A stretch of DNA of 60,801 nt from Alphaproteobacteria bacterium UBA3773 (GTDB lineage Bacteria > Pseudomonadota > Alphaproteobacteria > RF32 > CAG-239), in contig DFFP01000034.1 of NCBI GenBank assembly GCA_002372275.1, forward strand, positions 1 to 60,801, in the 5' to 3' direction. The position numbers were made by a program, and so were the translations under genes. The notes beneath the pieces are model-generated. The model had not been told where the DNA came from. It did no database searches and saw nothing but the letters and a program-made list of their open reading frames with translations. Below are positions 42,891 through 51,436 of the stretch, piece after piece (positions within the stretch are counted from its first letter, which is position 1; every line of letters starts with the position of its first letter).

Positions 42891-44621
42891 CTATTCTTCC
42901 TCTTCAAAATTATTGATTAAATCTTCTTGAGTATCCTCAAGCGTTTCGCTTTGAGTTTCGGTTCGAACAACCGTTTCTAATTTCGCATTCGGAAATTCTT
43001 TCATAACCTCACGGACCAATGGGTTTTCCGAAATTTGCTGCTTATCTTGTTCTTTTTTGTGATTTTCGATATCAGACAGTGTTTCACCTTTTAGACCATA
43101 CGAAACATCAAGTTGCCACGTCACGCCGGTGGCTTCTGTCAGAACTGTTTTGAGTTTTGTTAAAAAGTCAGGTGCAATATCTTCTTTAAGTTCAATCGTG
43201 ATATGCCCGTTTTCAAAAAGGCTGATGTGTGTGTCATGTTCAAGGGCATATAGGAGCATTAATTTTTTATGCGTATTGAGATAGTTCAGTAAATCATCTA
43301 GCGAAAGGATGCTATTGTTGTTTTCAGAGCCTTTTTTAGGCGCTTCAAGCGGTTTTTCGGGAGTTTGAAAATTTTGCGTATGTACCTGAACAACAGGTTG
43401 AACTTTCGGTTGAAGCACGGGGCGCTGTTCTGGAATAAATGACTTGTTTTTAACCTCTTCTAAAATTTCGGCAGGTGTCGGCAGATTGGCGCTGTATGCA
43501 ATACGAATTAAAAGCATTTCAAGAGCCTGTTGACTGTTCGGGGCTTTGAACAGTTCTGTTAAACCTTTCAGCATCATTTGCCAAATTTTTGAAAGAACGG
43601 ACATTGATGTAGTGCGGGTGAGCTTTTCGCATAAAAGACGCTCATTTTCGCCCATCATGGCATCACGAGGCGCACTTGTGACCACTTTTGAGAGAGTGAT
43701 CATATGTGTGATTTCAATCAAATCTTTTAAGATAATGCTCGGATCAGCACCGTTTTGATATTGTTCGTGTAAGTTTGAAAGGAGTTTTTGCATATCGCCT
43801 TCAAGCAAATTTTCAAAAAGTGCAAGCGTTTTGGTTCGATCGGCCAAACCAATCATATCAGAAACAGTTTCATAAGTAATTTTGCCGTTTCCCAAAACAA
43901 TCGCCTGATCGAGCATCGACAGACCATCACGGGCCGAGCCGTCGGCCGCTTTAGCCACAATTTGAAGCGCCTCAATGTCAGCCTCAATTTTTTCTGCTTC
44001 TAAAACTTTTTTGAAAAGTCCTTCAAGCGTGTCAACAGATAAACGCTGCAAATCAAAACGCTGACAACGCGATAAAATTGTGACGGGAACTTTTCGAATT
44101 TCGGTTGTTGCAAATATAAACTTCACATGAGCCGGTGGTTCTTCAAGTGTTTTTAAAAGAGCATTAAATGCCCCTTTTGAGAGCATATGAACTTCATCGA
44201 TGATATAAATTTTATAGCGCGCACTGACGGGTTTGTATTGAACGCCGCTTAAAAGTTCACGCATATCATCAACGCCTGTTCTCGAGGCTGCGTCCAGCTC
44301 TAACACATCCATATGTCTGCCGGCTGCAATCGCTTTGCAATTTTCACATTCGCCGCAAGGATGAATGGTCGGCCCGCCTTTGCCGTCAAGACCGGTGCAG
44401 TTGAGCGCACGCGCAATTAATCTTGCCGTTGTCGTTTTTCCGACTCCTCGGATTCCCGTTAGAATATAGGCGTGATGTAAACGCCCTGCCTGAATGGCGT
44501 TTTTAAGCGTTTGAACAAGCGCATCTTGGCCTAATAAATCTTCAAACGTTTGAGGGCGATATTTGCGCGCAAGGGCGATATATGAATCTGTTTGTTGGTC
44601 AGGTAACAATTTTTTTCTCAT
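42891..44621 (-). CDS. dnaX: DNA polymerase III subunit gamma/tau
   Basis: A 576-residue clamp-loader ATPase. It begins YIALARKYRPQTFEDLLGQ; Walker A is GIRGVGKTTTAR (about 57), a four-cysteine zinc motif follows (HPCGECENC, about 85-97), Walker B is IIDEVHML and the SRC motif appears in ILSRCQRF. The C-terminal 200 residues are acidic and variable, as in tau. The SRP RNA gene lies just upstream on the same strand, an arrangement seen in many proteobacteria. I saw no obvious frameshift signal of the kind that makes gamma in E. coli. Confidence 0.97.
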   Translation of the reverse strand: MRKKLLPDQQTDSYIALARKYRPQTFEDLLGQDALVQTLKNAIQAGRLHHAYILTGIRGVGKTTTARLIARALNCTGLDGKGGPTIHPCGECENCKAIAAGRHMDVLELDAASRTGVDDMRELLSGVQYKPVSARYKIYIIDEVHMLSKGAFNALLKTLEEPPAHVKFIFATTEIRKVPVTILSRCQRFDLQRLSVDTLEGLFKKVLEAEKIEADIEALQIVAKAADGSARDGLSMLDQAIVLGNGKITYETVSDMIGLADRTKTLALFENLLEGDMQKLLSNLHEQYQNGADPSIILKDLIEITHMITLSKVVTSAPRDAMMGENERLLCEKLTRTTSMSVLSKIWQMMLKGLTELFKAPNSQQALEMLLIRIAYSANLPTPAEILEEVKNKSFIPEQRPVLQPKVQPVVQVHTQNFQTPEKPLEAPKKGSENNNSILSLDDLLNYLNTHKKLMLLYALEHDTHISLFENGHITIELKEDIAPDFLTKLKTVLTEATGVTWQLDVSYGLKGETLSDIENHKKEQDKQQISENPLVREVMKEFPNAKLETVVRTETQSETLEDTQEDLINNFEEEE

Positions 44622-44634
44622 TTCAAAAAAAGGC

Positions 44635-44719
44635 GAAGGGACAAAAACCCCGAGTGATTGTTACGGCTGCTTTCTTCCGAACCTGACCGGGTTGGCAATC
44701 GATCGACCTTTTGCCCTTC
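44635..44719 (-). ncRNA. ffs: bacterial signal recognition particle RNA (4.5S type)
   Basis: On the minus strand the conserved SRP core GGTCAGGTTCGGAAG / AAAGCAGCC, with its GGAA tetraloop, is present at the tip of a hairpin. The outer arms GAAGGGCAAAA and TTTTTGTCCCTTC pair to close the rod. It would bind Ffh for co-translational targeting. It directly precedes dnaX. A possible promoter upstream is TTGAAA-N17-GATATT. The exact ends are estimates. Confidence 0.93.
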
Positions 44720-44798
44720 ATAAAACTGTTTTAATATCGGTCAAAATATGTTTTTTTTCAAGTAAAATTTTGAACTATTAACACAAGAGAGGTATTTG

Positions 44799-46070
44799 TT
44801 AAAACATACCGAAATATGTGTTTTGTTTTTGAGTTTCAGAAAACAGGTCCGTTAAAATTTTTTCAGGCGCCAGACCGAAAATTTCAGGTCTGTCATTTAA
44901 TAAAACAGGTTCAAAATCGATTTTCGGCTTAAATTGTGATGAAGCTGTGTCGACTGTTTTTAGACCATCTGAGCTGACTTCAACAATGTTGAGATTGTGC
45001 TCGTTTGTGCCGTTTGAAAATAAACGAAATGAGCCGTTCATACCGGCAAAGCCTTCAGGATCTTCAATGGCTTGATATAAATTGTTTTGATCTGTTTTGC
45101 TTAAAGCTGACGACAGTGCAACACCGTCATAGGCATAAACATATAGAGGGTTGGGTGTTTCGCCGAAAAAGTCTTTATATTTTTTGTTAAAGTATTCACT
45201 GTGGTTACGCGATAAAACAGGATAAATTCCGCCATAAAGCGTTGTTTCTTTGGTTAAATTTGTGTTATCCCAAACAGAAGTGCCTAAAAACAGAACGTCG
45301 GGTGCCGTAATATCATAATAGCCGAATGTGCCGGCCATGGCCTTGAGACGACTCCCTGTTTCGGCAATGAGAACCGTGTCAAAATTTTTATCTTGAGACA
45401 TTTGCTTTATGAGTTCTGAAAATTCAAGCGTTGAGGGATCGTAAAAACCGATTTTTGTAACTCTCATATGATTTTGAGCGGCAGCTTTCATAGCCGAGCG
45501 CGCGATATGCATTCCGGCCTCGGAATTTGCGGTTAAAACAGCGATTTTTTGCCGATTTAATCCGGCGGCATAGGAAATAATGCGTTCGATTTGTTCATCA
45601 GAAAGAAGCCCTAAAGTATAGACGCCGTTTCCTAAAACGGTTGGCGAGGTTGAAAATGAAATAACAGGGATGCGTCTGCTTTTAGCTTCTGAACCGATCA
45701 TGGCCACTTCGCCGGCCATCAAGGGTCCTAAAATTAATTGAACATCTTCATTTAAGGCTTCGTTGAAGGCTTTTAAGGCACCTTCAGGTGAGCTTTCGGT
45801 GTTATAAAAACGAACGACAAGCGAATCGTTTTTGGCGTCATCTAAGGCCATCATCGCCGCATTTTGCAGACCTTTTCCAAACGTGGAGGCTTTACCGGAC
45901 AGGGGAAGTAACATCGCTACCTTAAAAGAATCCGTTTGCCCGAAATGGTCGCTCTTGTCAAAAGAACCGGCACGCCATGAAATATTGTTTTGAGGAGCCC
46001 TTGGAGTGCTTAATTGTCCGCAGGCGCATAAAACAAACAGAAAAACAGATAAGACGACTTTTTTTAACAC
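44799..46070 (-). CDS. LpoA-like penicillin-binding protein activator, lipoprotein
   Basis: A 423-residue protein of the type I periplasmic-binding (leucine-binding) fold with a lipoprotein signal ending CAC. The fold is shown by VAMLLPLSGKASTFGKGLQNAAMMAL (about 52-77), LILGPLMAGEV (about 115) and VYAYDGVALSSAL (about 315). In alphaproteobacteria such proteins are annotated as penicillin-binding protein activators related to LpoA. I choose the GTG at 46070 (AGGAAA eight bases upstream, signal peptide directly after) over an ATG 19 codons upstream. It diverges from rsmI, in the position where lpoA is found in many proteobacteria (lpoA, rsmI, yraN). Confidence 0.85.
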   Translation of the reverse strand: MLKKVVLSVFLFVLCACGQLSTPRAPQNNISWRAGSFDKSDHFGQTDSFKVAMLLPLSGKASTFGKGLQNAAMMALDDAKNDSLVVRFYNTESSPEGALKAFNEALNEDVQLILGPLMAGEVAMIGSEAKSRRIPVISFSTSPTVLGNGVYTLGLLSDEQIERIISYAAGLNRQKIAVLTANSEAGMHIARSAMKAAAQNHMRVTKIGFYDPSTLEFSELIKQMSQDKNFDTVLIAETGSRLKAMAGTFGYYDITAPDVLFLGTSVWDNTNLTKETTLYGGIYPVLSRNHSEYFNKKYKDFFGETPNPLYVYAYDGVALSSALSKTDQNNLYQAIEDPEGFAGMNGSFRLFSNGTNEHNLNIVEVSSDGLKTVDTASSQFKPKIDFEPVLLNDRPEIFGLAPEKILTDLFSETQKQNTYFGMF

Positions 46071-46145
46071 TTGAAATTTTCCTATAAATGTTGTTTTAAT
46101 GCTTATTATGTAGCTTAAAAAAAACAAAATGTAAAGAGATATAAA

Positions 46146-46976
46146 ATGCTTAGAAACGGATTATATATTGTGGCAACGCCGATTGGAAATTTGGAAGATA
46201 TTTCAAAGCGTGCCATGCAGGTGTTAAATGAGGCCGATGTGATTGCGTGCGAAGATACCAGAGTTTCAAAAAAACTTTTTGTGATGCTCGGGCTCAATTC
46301 AAAAAAGCCTTTTATATGTTATGAAGATCACAGAGAAGAGCAAGAATCCTTGAAAATTGCCGAAATGATTTTAGAGGGTAAGTCTGTGGCGCTGATTTCG
46401 GACGCAGGCTCGCCTTTGATTTCTGACCCGGGGTATAAGCTTGTGCGACTTTGTAAACAAAATAAGCTCAATGTGTTTGTTATTCCGGGGGTGTCGGCTG
46501 TGATTTCCGCACTTCAAATTTCGGGACTTCCTACAAACCGGTTTATGTTTTTGGGATTTATTCCCAATAAAGAAAAAGCAAAGCATGATTTGTTTGAAGA
46601 GGTTAAAAATATTGCTTCGACCCTTGTTTTTTATGAAACGGCACCGAGGCTTTTAGACACACTCAAAGAAATGGAAAAAATTTTTGGTTTGCGCGAAATT
46701 GCCGTGGCACGCGAAATAACTAAAGTTTTTGAAGAATGTGTCAATGGTACGGCCGAAGAACTCTATGCGCATTTTAGTCAAAAACCGGTCAAGGGCGAAA
46801 TTGTGTTGATGGTTGCACCACCTGATGAAAAAGAAAAAATATTTGATGTTCGTGATGAACTTCAAAAACGTCTTAACAATATGAGCCTTAAAGACGCCGT
46901 GAAAGAGGTGGCGGATTTGACAGGTCAGAAAAAAAATGACATTTATGCGCTGGCTTTGGAACTTAAAAATGAATAA
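46146..46976 (+). CDS. rsmI: 16S rRNA 2'-O-ribose C1402 methyltransferase RsmI
   Basis: A 276-residue tetrapyrrole-methylase-fold enzyme that methylates the ribose of C1402 in 16S rRNA. It shows LYIVATPIGNLEDIS at the N-terminus, CEDTR (about 36), SDAGSPLISDPGYKL (about 85), PGVSAVISALQISGLPTNRFMFLGF (about 118) and VAREITKVFEE (about 183). Its last eight bases overlap yraN. Confidence 0.96.
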   Translation: MLRNGLYIVATPIGNLEDISKRAMQVLNEADVIACEDTRVSKKLFVMLGLNSKKPFICYEDHREEQESLKIAEMILEGKSVALISDAGSPLISDPGYKLVRLCKQNKLNVFVIPGVSAVISALQISGLPTNRFMFLGFIPNKEKAKHDLFEEVKNIASTLVFYETAPRLLDTLKEMEKIFGLREIAVAREITKVFEECVNGTAEELYAHFSQKPVKGEIVLMVAPPDEKEKIFDVRDELQKRLNNMSLKDAVKEVADLTGQKKNDIYALALELKNE

Positions 46977-47328
46977 AAAAGAAAAGGGAAATTTAAGCGA
47001 ATTTTTGGCACGCATGATGTTTTGCCTTAAAGGTTACAAAATCGTTGAAAAAAATTATGTGACGGGGCGCGGCACGACAGCCGGCGAAATCGATTTTATC
47101 GCCAAAAGAGGAAAAAACATTGTTTTTGTGGAAGTTAAAGAGCGAAAAACGATGGAAAATGCGCTTTGTGCCATCAGCTCATTGCAACAAAAACGGATTG
47201 TCAATGCCGCCAAGCTTTATTTGGCACGTCACCCGCAATTTTTAAGTTATGATGTGCGTTTTGATGCGGTTTTTATTTCAAATTTTAAGATTAAGCATAT
47301 TCGAAATGCTTTTGAAGAAAAGATTTAA
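46969..47328 (+). CDS. yraN: UPF0102/YraN family nuclease-like protein
   Basis: A 119-residue protein of the restriction-endonuclease-like fold. The family core is visible as ARMMFCLKGYKIVEKNY, then GEIDFIAKRGKNIVFVEVKER, which has the E-x-D-x(n)-E-V-K metal-binding pattern. The ATG at 46969 overlaps the rsmI stop; this pair is widely conserved. Its biological substrate is not settled. Confidence 0.92.
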   Translation: MNKKEKGNLSEFLARMMFCLKGYKIVEKNYVTGRGTTAGEIDFIAKRGKNIVFVEVKERKTMENALCAISSLQQKRIVNAAKLYLARHPQFLSYDVRFDAVFISNFKIKHIRNAFEEKI

Positions 47329-47351
47329 ATATTCCATTTTAAAAAAATTCT

Positions 47352-47380
47352 TTGACTTTGTAACTGTAATTGACTATAAT
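47352..47380 (+). promoter_or_regulatory. near-consensus sigma-70 promoter for the structured RNA
   Basis: TTGACT (47352-47357) and TATAAT (47375-47380) are separated by exactly 17 bases. Transcription would begin near 47387, which is between yraN and the structured region and not in front of any ORF. Confidence 0.85.
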
Positions 47381-47386
47381 CAAAGC

Positions 47387-47634
47387 ATGATATTGAAAAA
47401 TATCAAGTACCTCAAAAAAAGGTACGGAGCTTAGAACAGCTTTGACATTAGGCAGTGAAGGATAACACTGCAAAAAGTGTTATTTTTTTATAACACGATT
47501 ATCCCCGGGTGCATTGTTGGCTCGGGGAGCTTATAGCGAATGTACAAGGTTTTCCTAAAGGCTATAAGAATCATTTCCTAATGTATGATTGTTCTACTCT
47601 CCGGCCACTCATTTTAAGGGTGGTTTTAATTTTT
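47387..47634 (+). ncRNA. candidate structured non-coding RNA of about 245 nt
   Basis: Between yraN and the BspA-like gene lies sequence without an ORF but with a strong promoter, an ordered fold and a terminator. A rod closes the structure: GGAG (47426) with CTCC (47599), AGAACA (47433) with TGTTCT (47590), ACATTAGG (47445) with CCTAATGT (47577). Inside are four hairpins: GCAGTG/CACTGC (47452/47466), GTGTTAT/ATAACAC (47477/47490), CCCCG/CGGGG (47503/47523) and CTTATAGC/GCTATAAG (47530/47561). A 5' hairpin GTACC/GGTAC (47407/47421) precedes the rod. ATAACAC (47462) could instead pair with GTGTTAT to make a terminator-like stem before seven T residues. I cannot match it to 6S RNA, tmRNA, RNase P or a riboswitch class. 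Confidence 0.65.
47605..47633 (+). terminator. likely terminator of the structured RNA
   Basis: CCACTC (47605-47610) and GGGTGG (47617-47622) form a six-base-pair stem (one G-U) followed by TTTTAATTTTT. Confidence 0.65.
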
Positions 47635-47655
47635 GAATGACGGCAACAAAGCAAC

Positions 47656-47748
47656 GTCATCCCGAATTTATTTCGGGATCTAAAGAGATCCTGAAATCAA
47701 AGATGAGCAAGCAGCGAAGCTGTCGCGCTCCAACAAGTTCAGAGTGAC
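47656..47748. repeat. dispersed-type palindromic repeat element
   Basis: About 93 bases with terminal GTCA...TGAC, ATCCCGAA/TTCGGGAT (47659/47672) and an adjacent GGATC/GATCC palindrome (47676/47687). Sequences of this GTCATCCCGAA type recur across many bacterial genomes, but only this copy lies in the window. It sits between the structured RNA and the ribosome site of the next gene. Confidence 0.6.
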
Positions 47749-47771
47749 AATAATTAAAGGAGAAAAAACTC

Positions 47772-48761
47772 ATGCGAAAAATTTTAGGAATAGCCATTTG
47801 CTGCTTGATGTATGCACCAATGTGTCTTGCTGCCACGATTGTTGCCAGTTCAGAAACAACCGGACAAAAGTGTGGGGATAACTGTACATGGACGTTGGAT
47901 AGTGATGGTAATTTGACTGTTTCAGGAGAAGGCGCTATGTATAATTATAGTCATCCTGGTTTTAATCAAAATGAAACATCATGGTCCCCTTGGTACAAAT
48001 TAAATGAAGATATACATAATGTTGTGATTGAAAATGGTATAACTGCAATCGGACAATGGGCTTTTAAATCAACTAATGCAACAAGTATAGAAATTCCATC
48101 AAGTGTACAAACATTGGGTTATGGTTTTGCTGAAAGTTCCGCTGTAAAGAATCTGCATATACCTGATACTGTCACCTCATTGGGTGGAGCATTTTGTCAT
48201 GCTTGTCCGAATTTGGAAAATTTATATCTCTCTCAAAATATTAGCACTATTGGCAGTCATTCATTCACTTTCAATACAGCTAATATTGATACGGTTGTTA
48301 TACCTCCAAACGCAACATTAACAGGATATATGGGAGGAATTGGTTATATTACGACTTATTGTACATCGGAACAAATTTCAACATGTGGTAACAATTCTGT
48401 TTTATATGAGAAAAAAGGTAATCTATATTATGTATATGATAATGAAGGTAATATAAGCGAGATTTATGGTGGATACGAAAATTTTAATAAAAATGTTTTA
48501 AAAGCACCTGATGAGCGGGATACATACAACATCAATGATGACGGAAGCGTGTCAATTATGGACAGTAAAGGAACGATGATAGCACAATATTCGGCAGATG
48601 GCGGATTATTAAAGCAATATGACTATAATTCTGACGGGTCAGTTTCTATTTATGATGCAAACGGTAAATTGATTAGTCTTAAAGGCAAAAGAATATTTAC
48701 CGTTGAGGAAGCGACAGCGCTCGTGTCCGGAAAAAACACGTTTAGCATTCGCTACCGATAA
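47772..48761 (+). CDS. BspA-like leucine-rich-repeat secreted protein
   Basis: A 329-residue exported protein. Residues 1-20 are a signal peptide (CLAAT cleavage context). The N-terminal GQKCGDNCTWTLDSDGNLTVSGEGAMYNY is the segment that often precedes BspA-type repeats. Residues about 75-195 hold leucine-rich repeats of the LRR_5 type (ITAIGQWAFKS, SVQTLGYGFAES, TVTSLGGAFCHA, NISTIGSHSFTF). The C-terminal third has two or three copies of a Tyr-Asn/Asp-Gly-Ser-Val-Ser-Ile-x-Asp unit. AAAGGAGA precedes the ATG. These proteins are surface or secreted binding proteins, frequent in gut bacteria. Confidence 0.85.
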   Translation: MRKILGIAICCLMYAPMCLAATIVASSETTGQKCGDNCTWTLDSDGNLTVSGEGAMYNYSHPGFNQNETSWSPWYKLNEDIHNVVIENGITAIGQWAFKSTNATSIEIPSSVQTLGYGFAESSAVKNLHIPDTVTSLGGAFCHACPNLENLYLSQNISTIGSHSFTFNTANIDTVVIPPNATLTGYMGGIGYITTYCTSEQISTCGNNSVLYEKKGNLYYVYDNEGNISEIYGGYENFNKNVLKAPDERDTYNINDDGSVSIMDSKGTMIAQYSADGGLLKQYDYNSDGSVSIYDANGKLISLKGKRIFTVEEATALVSGKNTFSIRYR

Positions 48762-48854
48762 AACAGCATTTCTTTTTTTTAAGAAATTGCTTGCCATTTG
48801 ATAAAAATAACATAAAATAAGGCAAAATCATTTTATCAGTGGAGAAAAGCTTTT

Positions 48855-50552
48855 ATGCCTAAAATACTTATCACTTCTGCTTTGCCTTATATTAACGGTG
48901 TGCCTCATTTGGGACATATGGTCGGTTGTTTGTTGCCATCAGATGTTTATGCGCGTTTTATGCGTATGCAGGAAAATGAAGTTTTGTATATCGTTGGGAC
49001 AGATGAACACGGAACGACTTCAGAAGTCGGTGCTTTAAAAGCAGGTATGAAAGTTGAAGACTATTGCCTGATGAATCATAAGCGCCATTATCAGACCTAT
49101 AAAGATTTTAATTTATCGTTTGATTATTTCGGCCGGACATCTTCTGAGCAAAATAAAGAATTGACATACCGGATTTTTGAAGCGCTTGATAAAAACGGTT
49201 TTATTGAAGAGCGTGTGGTCAAACAAATTTATTCGATTGATGATCAAATGTTTTTGGCCGATCGCTATATCACCGGAACGTGTCCGTATTGCGGATATGA
49301 CAAAGCCAGAGGCGATCAGTGTGAAAATTGTACAAAGGTTTTGGAACCGACAGATTTAATCAACCCCAAAAGTACGATTTCAGGTTCCACAAACTTGGAA
49401 GTCAGAGAATCTAAGCATCTTTTCTTGAATTTACCGAAAATCGAGCCGACTTTAAGAGAATGGCTCAAAACAAAAGAAGCTTTTTGGCCGGAAGTGGCTT
49501 ATTCAATTGCGCTAAAATGGCTCAAAGAAGGCTTGGAGCCGAGATGTATTACCCGCGATTTGAAATGGGGTTTTCCGGTTAATAAAAAAGGTTATGAAGA
49601 TAAGGTTTTTTATGTGTGGTTTGATGCTCCGATTGGTTATATCGGTATCACAAAGCAGTGGGCAGATGAGGATCCTCAAAACAGAGATTGGAAAGATTGG
49701 TGGTATGATGCTAAAGATGTTTATTATGTGGAGTTTATGGGAAAAGATAATGTGCCGTATCACACCATTACATTTCCGGCGACCCTGCTTGGCACGGGCG
49801 AGCCATATAAAAAAGTTGATTTCTTAAAAGGCGCGAGCTACCTCACATATGAAGGCGGAAAGTTTTCAAAATCTGAAAACAGAGGGATTTTCGCCGAAGA
49901 TGCCGTTAAAGAATTTCCGGCCGATTATTGGCGCTACTTTTTAATGAGCAATATGCCTGAAAGCAGTGATACAAACTTTAGTTTTGATTTGTTTGCAGGA
50001 ACGGTTAACAAAGATTTGAACGGCGTTTTGGGCAATTTTGCGCAGCGCGTTTTGAAAATGACAGCCTCAAAAATCGGCTCATTTGTGCCTCAAGGAAGCA
50101 ACATGACAGATGAAGAACAAACGCTGATTACAACGCTTCAGGAACACATTAATTTATACTTTAAGTATATGAAAGAAATGGAATTTCGAAAAGCACTTGC
50201 CGAGCTTCGCTCTATTTGGGTCGAGGGTAATAACTATATTGCACGCACCGAGCCTTGGGTCGTGATTAAAGAAAACGAGGAAAGGGCAGCCACCATTTTA
50301 AGAGTTTGCTTGAATCTTATTCGCATTTTTGCGATTTTAAGTGCGCCCGTAATGCCGAATACAGCTGAAAAAATGCTTGGAAAATTCGGTCTTTCGCTTG
50401 ATACCTCAAGAGGCTTAAAAGACTTTAACGTTCAAAAAGAAATCGATTTCTTAAAGCCGGGAACCCCCTTTGAAGTCGGGGATATGCTTTTTGAACGCAT
50501 TGCACCGGAACGCGTCATAGAATTACAGGAAAAATACGGGAGGTCAAAATAA
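48855..50552 (+). CDS. metG: methionyl-tRNA synthetase
   Basis: A 565-residue class I synthetase. The HLGH motif (residues 18-21) and the KFSKS form of KMSKS (about 334) are present, as is the zinc knuckle CPYCGYDKARGDQCENC (about 142-158). The end lacks the extra tRNA-binding EMAP-type domain found on some MetG proteins. The last base overlaps the start of the next gene (TAATG). Confidence 0.98.
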   Translation: MPKILITSALPYINGVPHLGHMVGCLLPSDVYARFMRMQENEVLYIVGTDEHGTTSEVGALKAGMKVEDYCLMNHKRHYQTYKDFNLSFDYFGRTSSEQNKELTYRIFEALDKNGFIEERVVKQIYSIDDQMFLADRYITGTCPYCGYDKARGDQCENCTKVLEPTDLINPKSTISGSTNLEVRESKHLFLNLPKIEPTLREWLKTKEAFWPEVAYSIALKWLKEGLEPRCITRDLKWGFPVNKKGYEDKVFYVWFDAPIGYIGITKQWADEDPQNRDWKDWWYDAKDVYYVEFMGKDNVPYHTITFPATLLGTGEPYKKVDFLKGASYLTYEGGKFSKSENRGIFAEDAVKEFPADYWRYFLMSNMPESSDTNFSFDLFAGTVNKDLNGVLGNFAQRVLKMTASKIGSFVPQGSNMTDEEQTLITTLQEHINLYFKYMKEMEFRKALAELRSIWVEGNNYIARTEPWVVIKENEERAATILRVCLNLIRIFAILSAPVMPNTAEKMLGKFGLSLDTSRGLKDFNVQKEIDFLKPGTPFEVGDMLFERIAPERVIELQEKYGRSK

Positions 50553-51433
50553 TGCAATTTGAAAGTTTAAGAGATTTGCGTATGAAAGGTTTTGGCAAAT
50601 TTATGCACGGCTTGGTGATGTTTGTCACTTATCCTTTACGTCATTTTTTAAAGTTTTTGCTTTTGGTCTTTTTGTTGCTATTGGTATTTTTAATTGTTTT
50701 ACCTTTCACGCAAAAAGTGGAACCCAAAAATATACCGGCTTGGTACAAAGCGCAATATGAAGAGGTATGGCTTCCGAAGTTAAAAGATATGAAAACAAAA
50801 GTGTTTTCGAAAAAGTCGGAAAATACTAAAAAAATGCCGAGAGCCTTTTCAAAAAAAACGGCACCTCAGGCTCAACTTTTAAGTTCAGATAAAATCCTCA
50901 AAAAAGCTGTTCAAAGTGCGCCTAAAAAAACTGAAAGTAAGCCACAAAAATATGAGGTTTGGAATATTCAAAATCAGCCTCAAGCTCAAAAGCGTGAAAT
51001 GTTTAAAAAGACTTCGGAAACGCCGCAAGAACCGGCCAAAGCGCCAAAAGAAGTTGAACTTCAACCTAAAAGTATTGCTGAAATTGCCATTCCGAAGTTA
51101 TCATATACCAAAATTGATGGTTTGACATATTTGGATCAGCCACGTTTGGTGGAAGGAACAGCGATTGTTTATGGCCCGAATGAGTTATATGTTGAGGAAA
51201 CGTATATGTATCTTTATGGTATTTATACGCCGGACTATCAATATGATGTGAGGGCTGCTGCTGATTATTTAAGAAAGTTAATCGGTAGTAATCGTATTCG
51301 TTGTTATGTTGTGGCGCAAACAAAAGATGATATTTCAACAGCTATTTGTTTTAACGGCAACAAAAATATCAATCAGGAAATGGTTGATGCTCGTTTGGCT
51401 GATGATGTAGCTCTATCAAAAGCGGAAAATTAA
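50552..51433 (+). CDS. membrane-anchored protein with degenerate thermonuclease-like domain
   Basis: A 293-residue protein. A hydrophobic helix at about residues 28-50 anchors it with the C-terminus outside. Residues about 55-170 are a basic, proline-containing linker with many Lys, Gln and Ala. Residues about 175-285 resemble the staphylococcal-nuclease (thermonuclease) fold: YLYGIYTPD in place of RLxGIDAPE, AADYLRKLIGSNRIRCYV, ICFNGNKNINQEMVDARLA. The catalytic arginines of the active enzymes are not in place, so it is probably not a nuclease. It is coupled to metG by TAATG and lies four bases before trkH. The role is unknown. Confidence 0.65.
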   Translation: MQFESLRDLRMKGFGKFMHGLVMFVTYPLRHFLKFLLLVFLLLLVFLIVLPFTQKVEPKNIPAWYKAQYEEVWLPKLKDMKTKVFSKKSENTKKMPRAFSKKTAPQAQLLSSDKILKKAVQSAPKKTESKPQKYEVWNIQNQPQAQKREMFKKTSETPQEPAKAPKEVELQPKSIAEIAIPKLSYTKIDGLTYLDQPRLVEGTAIVYGPNELYVEETYMYLYGIYTPDYQYDVRAAADYLRKLIGSNRIRCYVVAQTKDDISTAICFNGNKNINQEMVDARLADDVALSKAEN

Positions 51434-51436
51434 AAA

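Noticed and set aside
42891..44621. Programmed frameshift in dnaX producing gamma
   Set aside because: I saw no clear slippery A run with a following hairpin at the expected place.
47387..47634. Identification of this RNA as 6S RNA or tmRNA
   Set aside because: The interior is multibranched, unlike 6S, and there is no recognisable tag sequence or tRNA-like acceptor for tmRNA. I keep it as an unassigned RNA.
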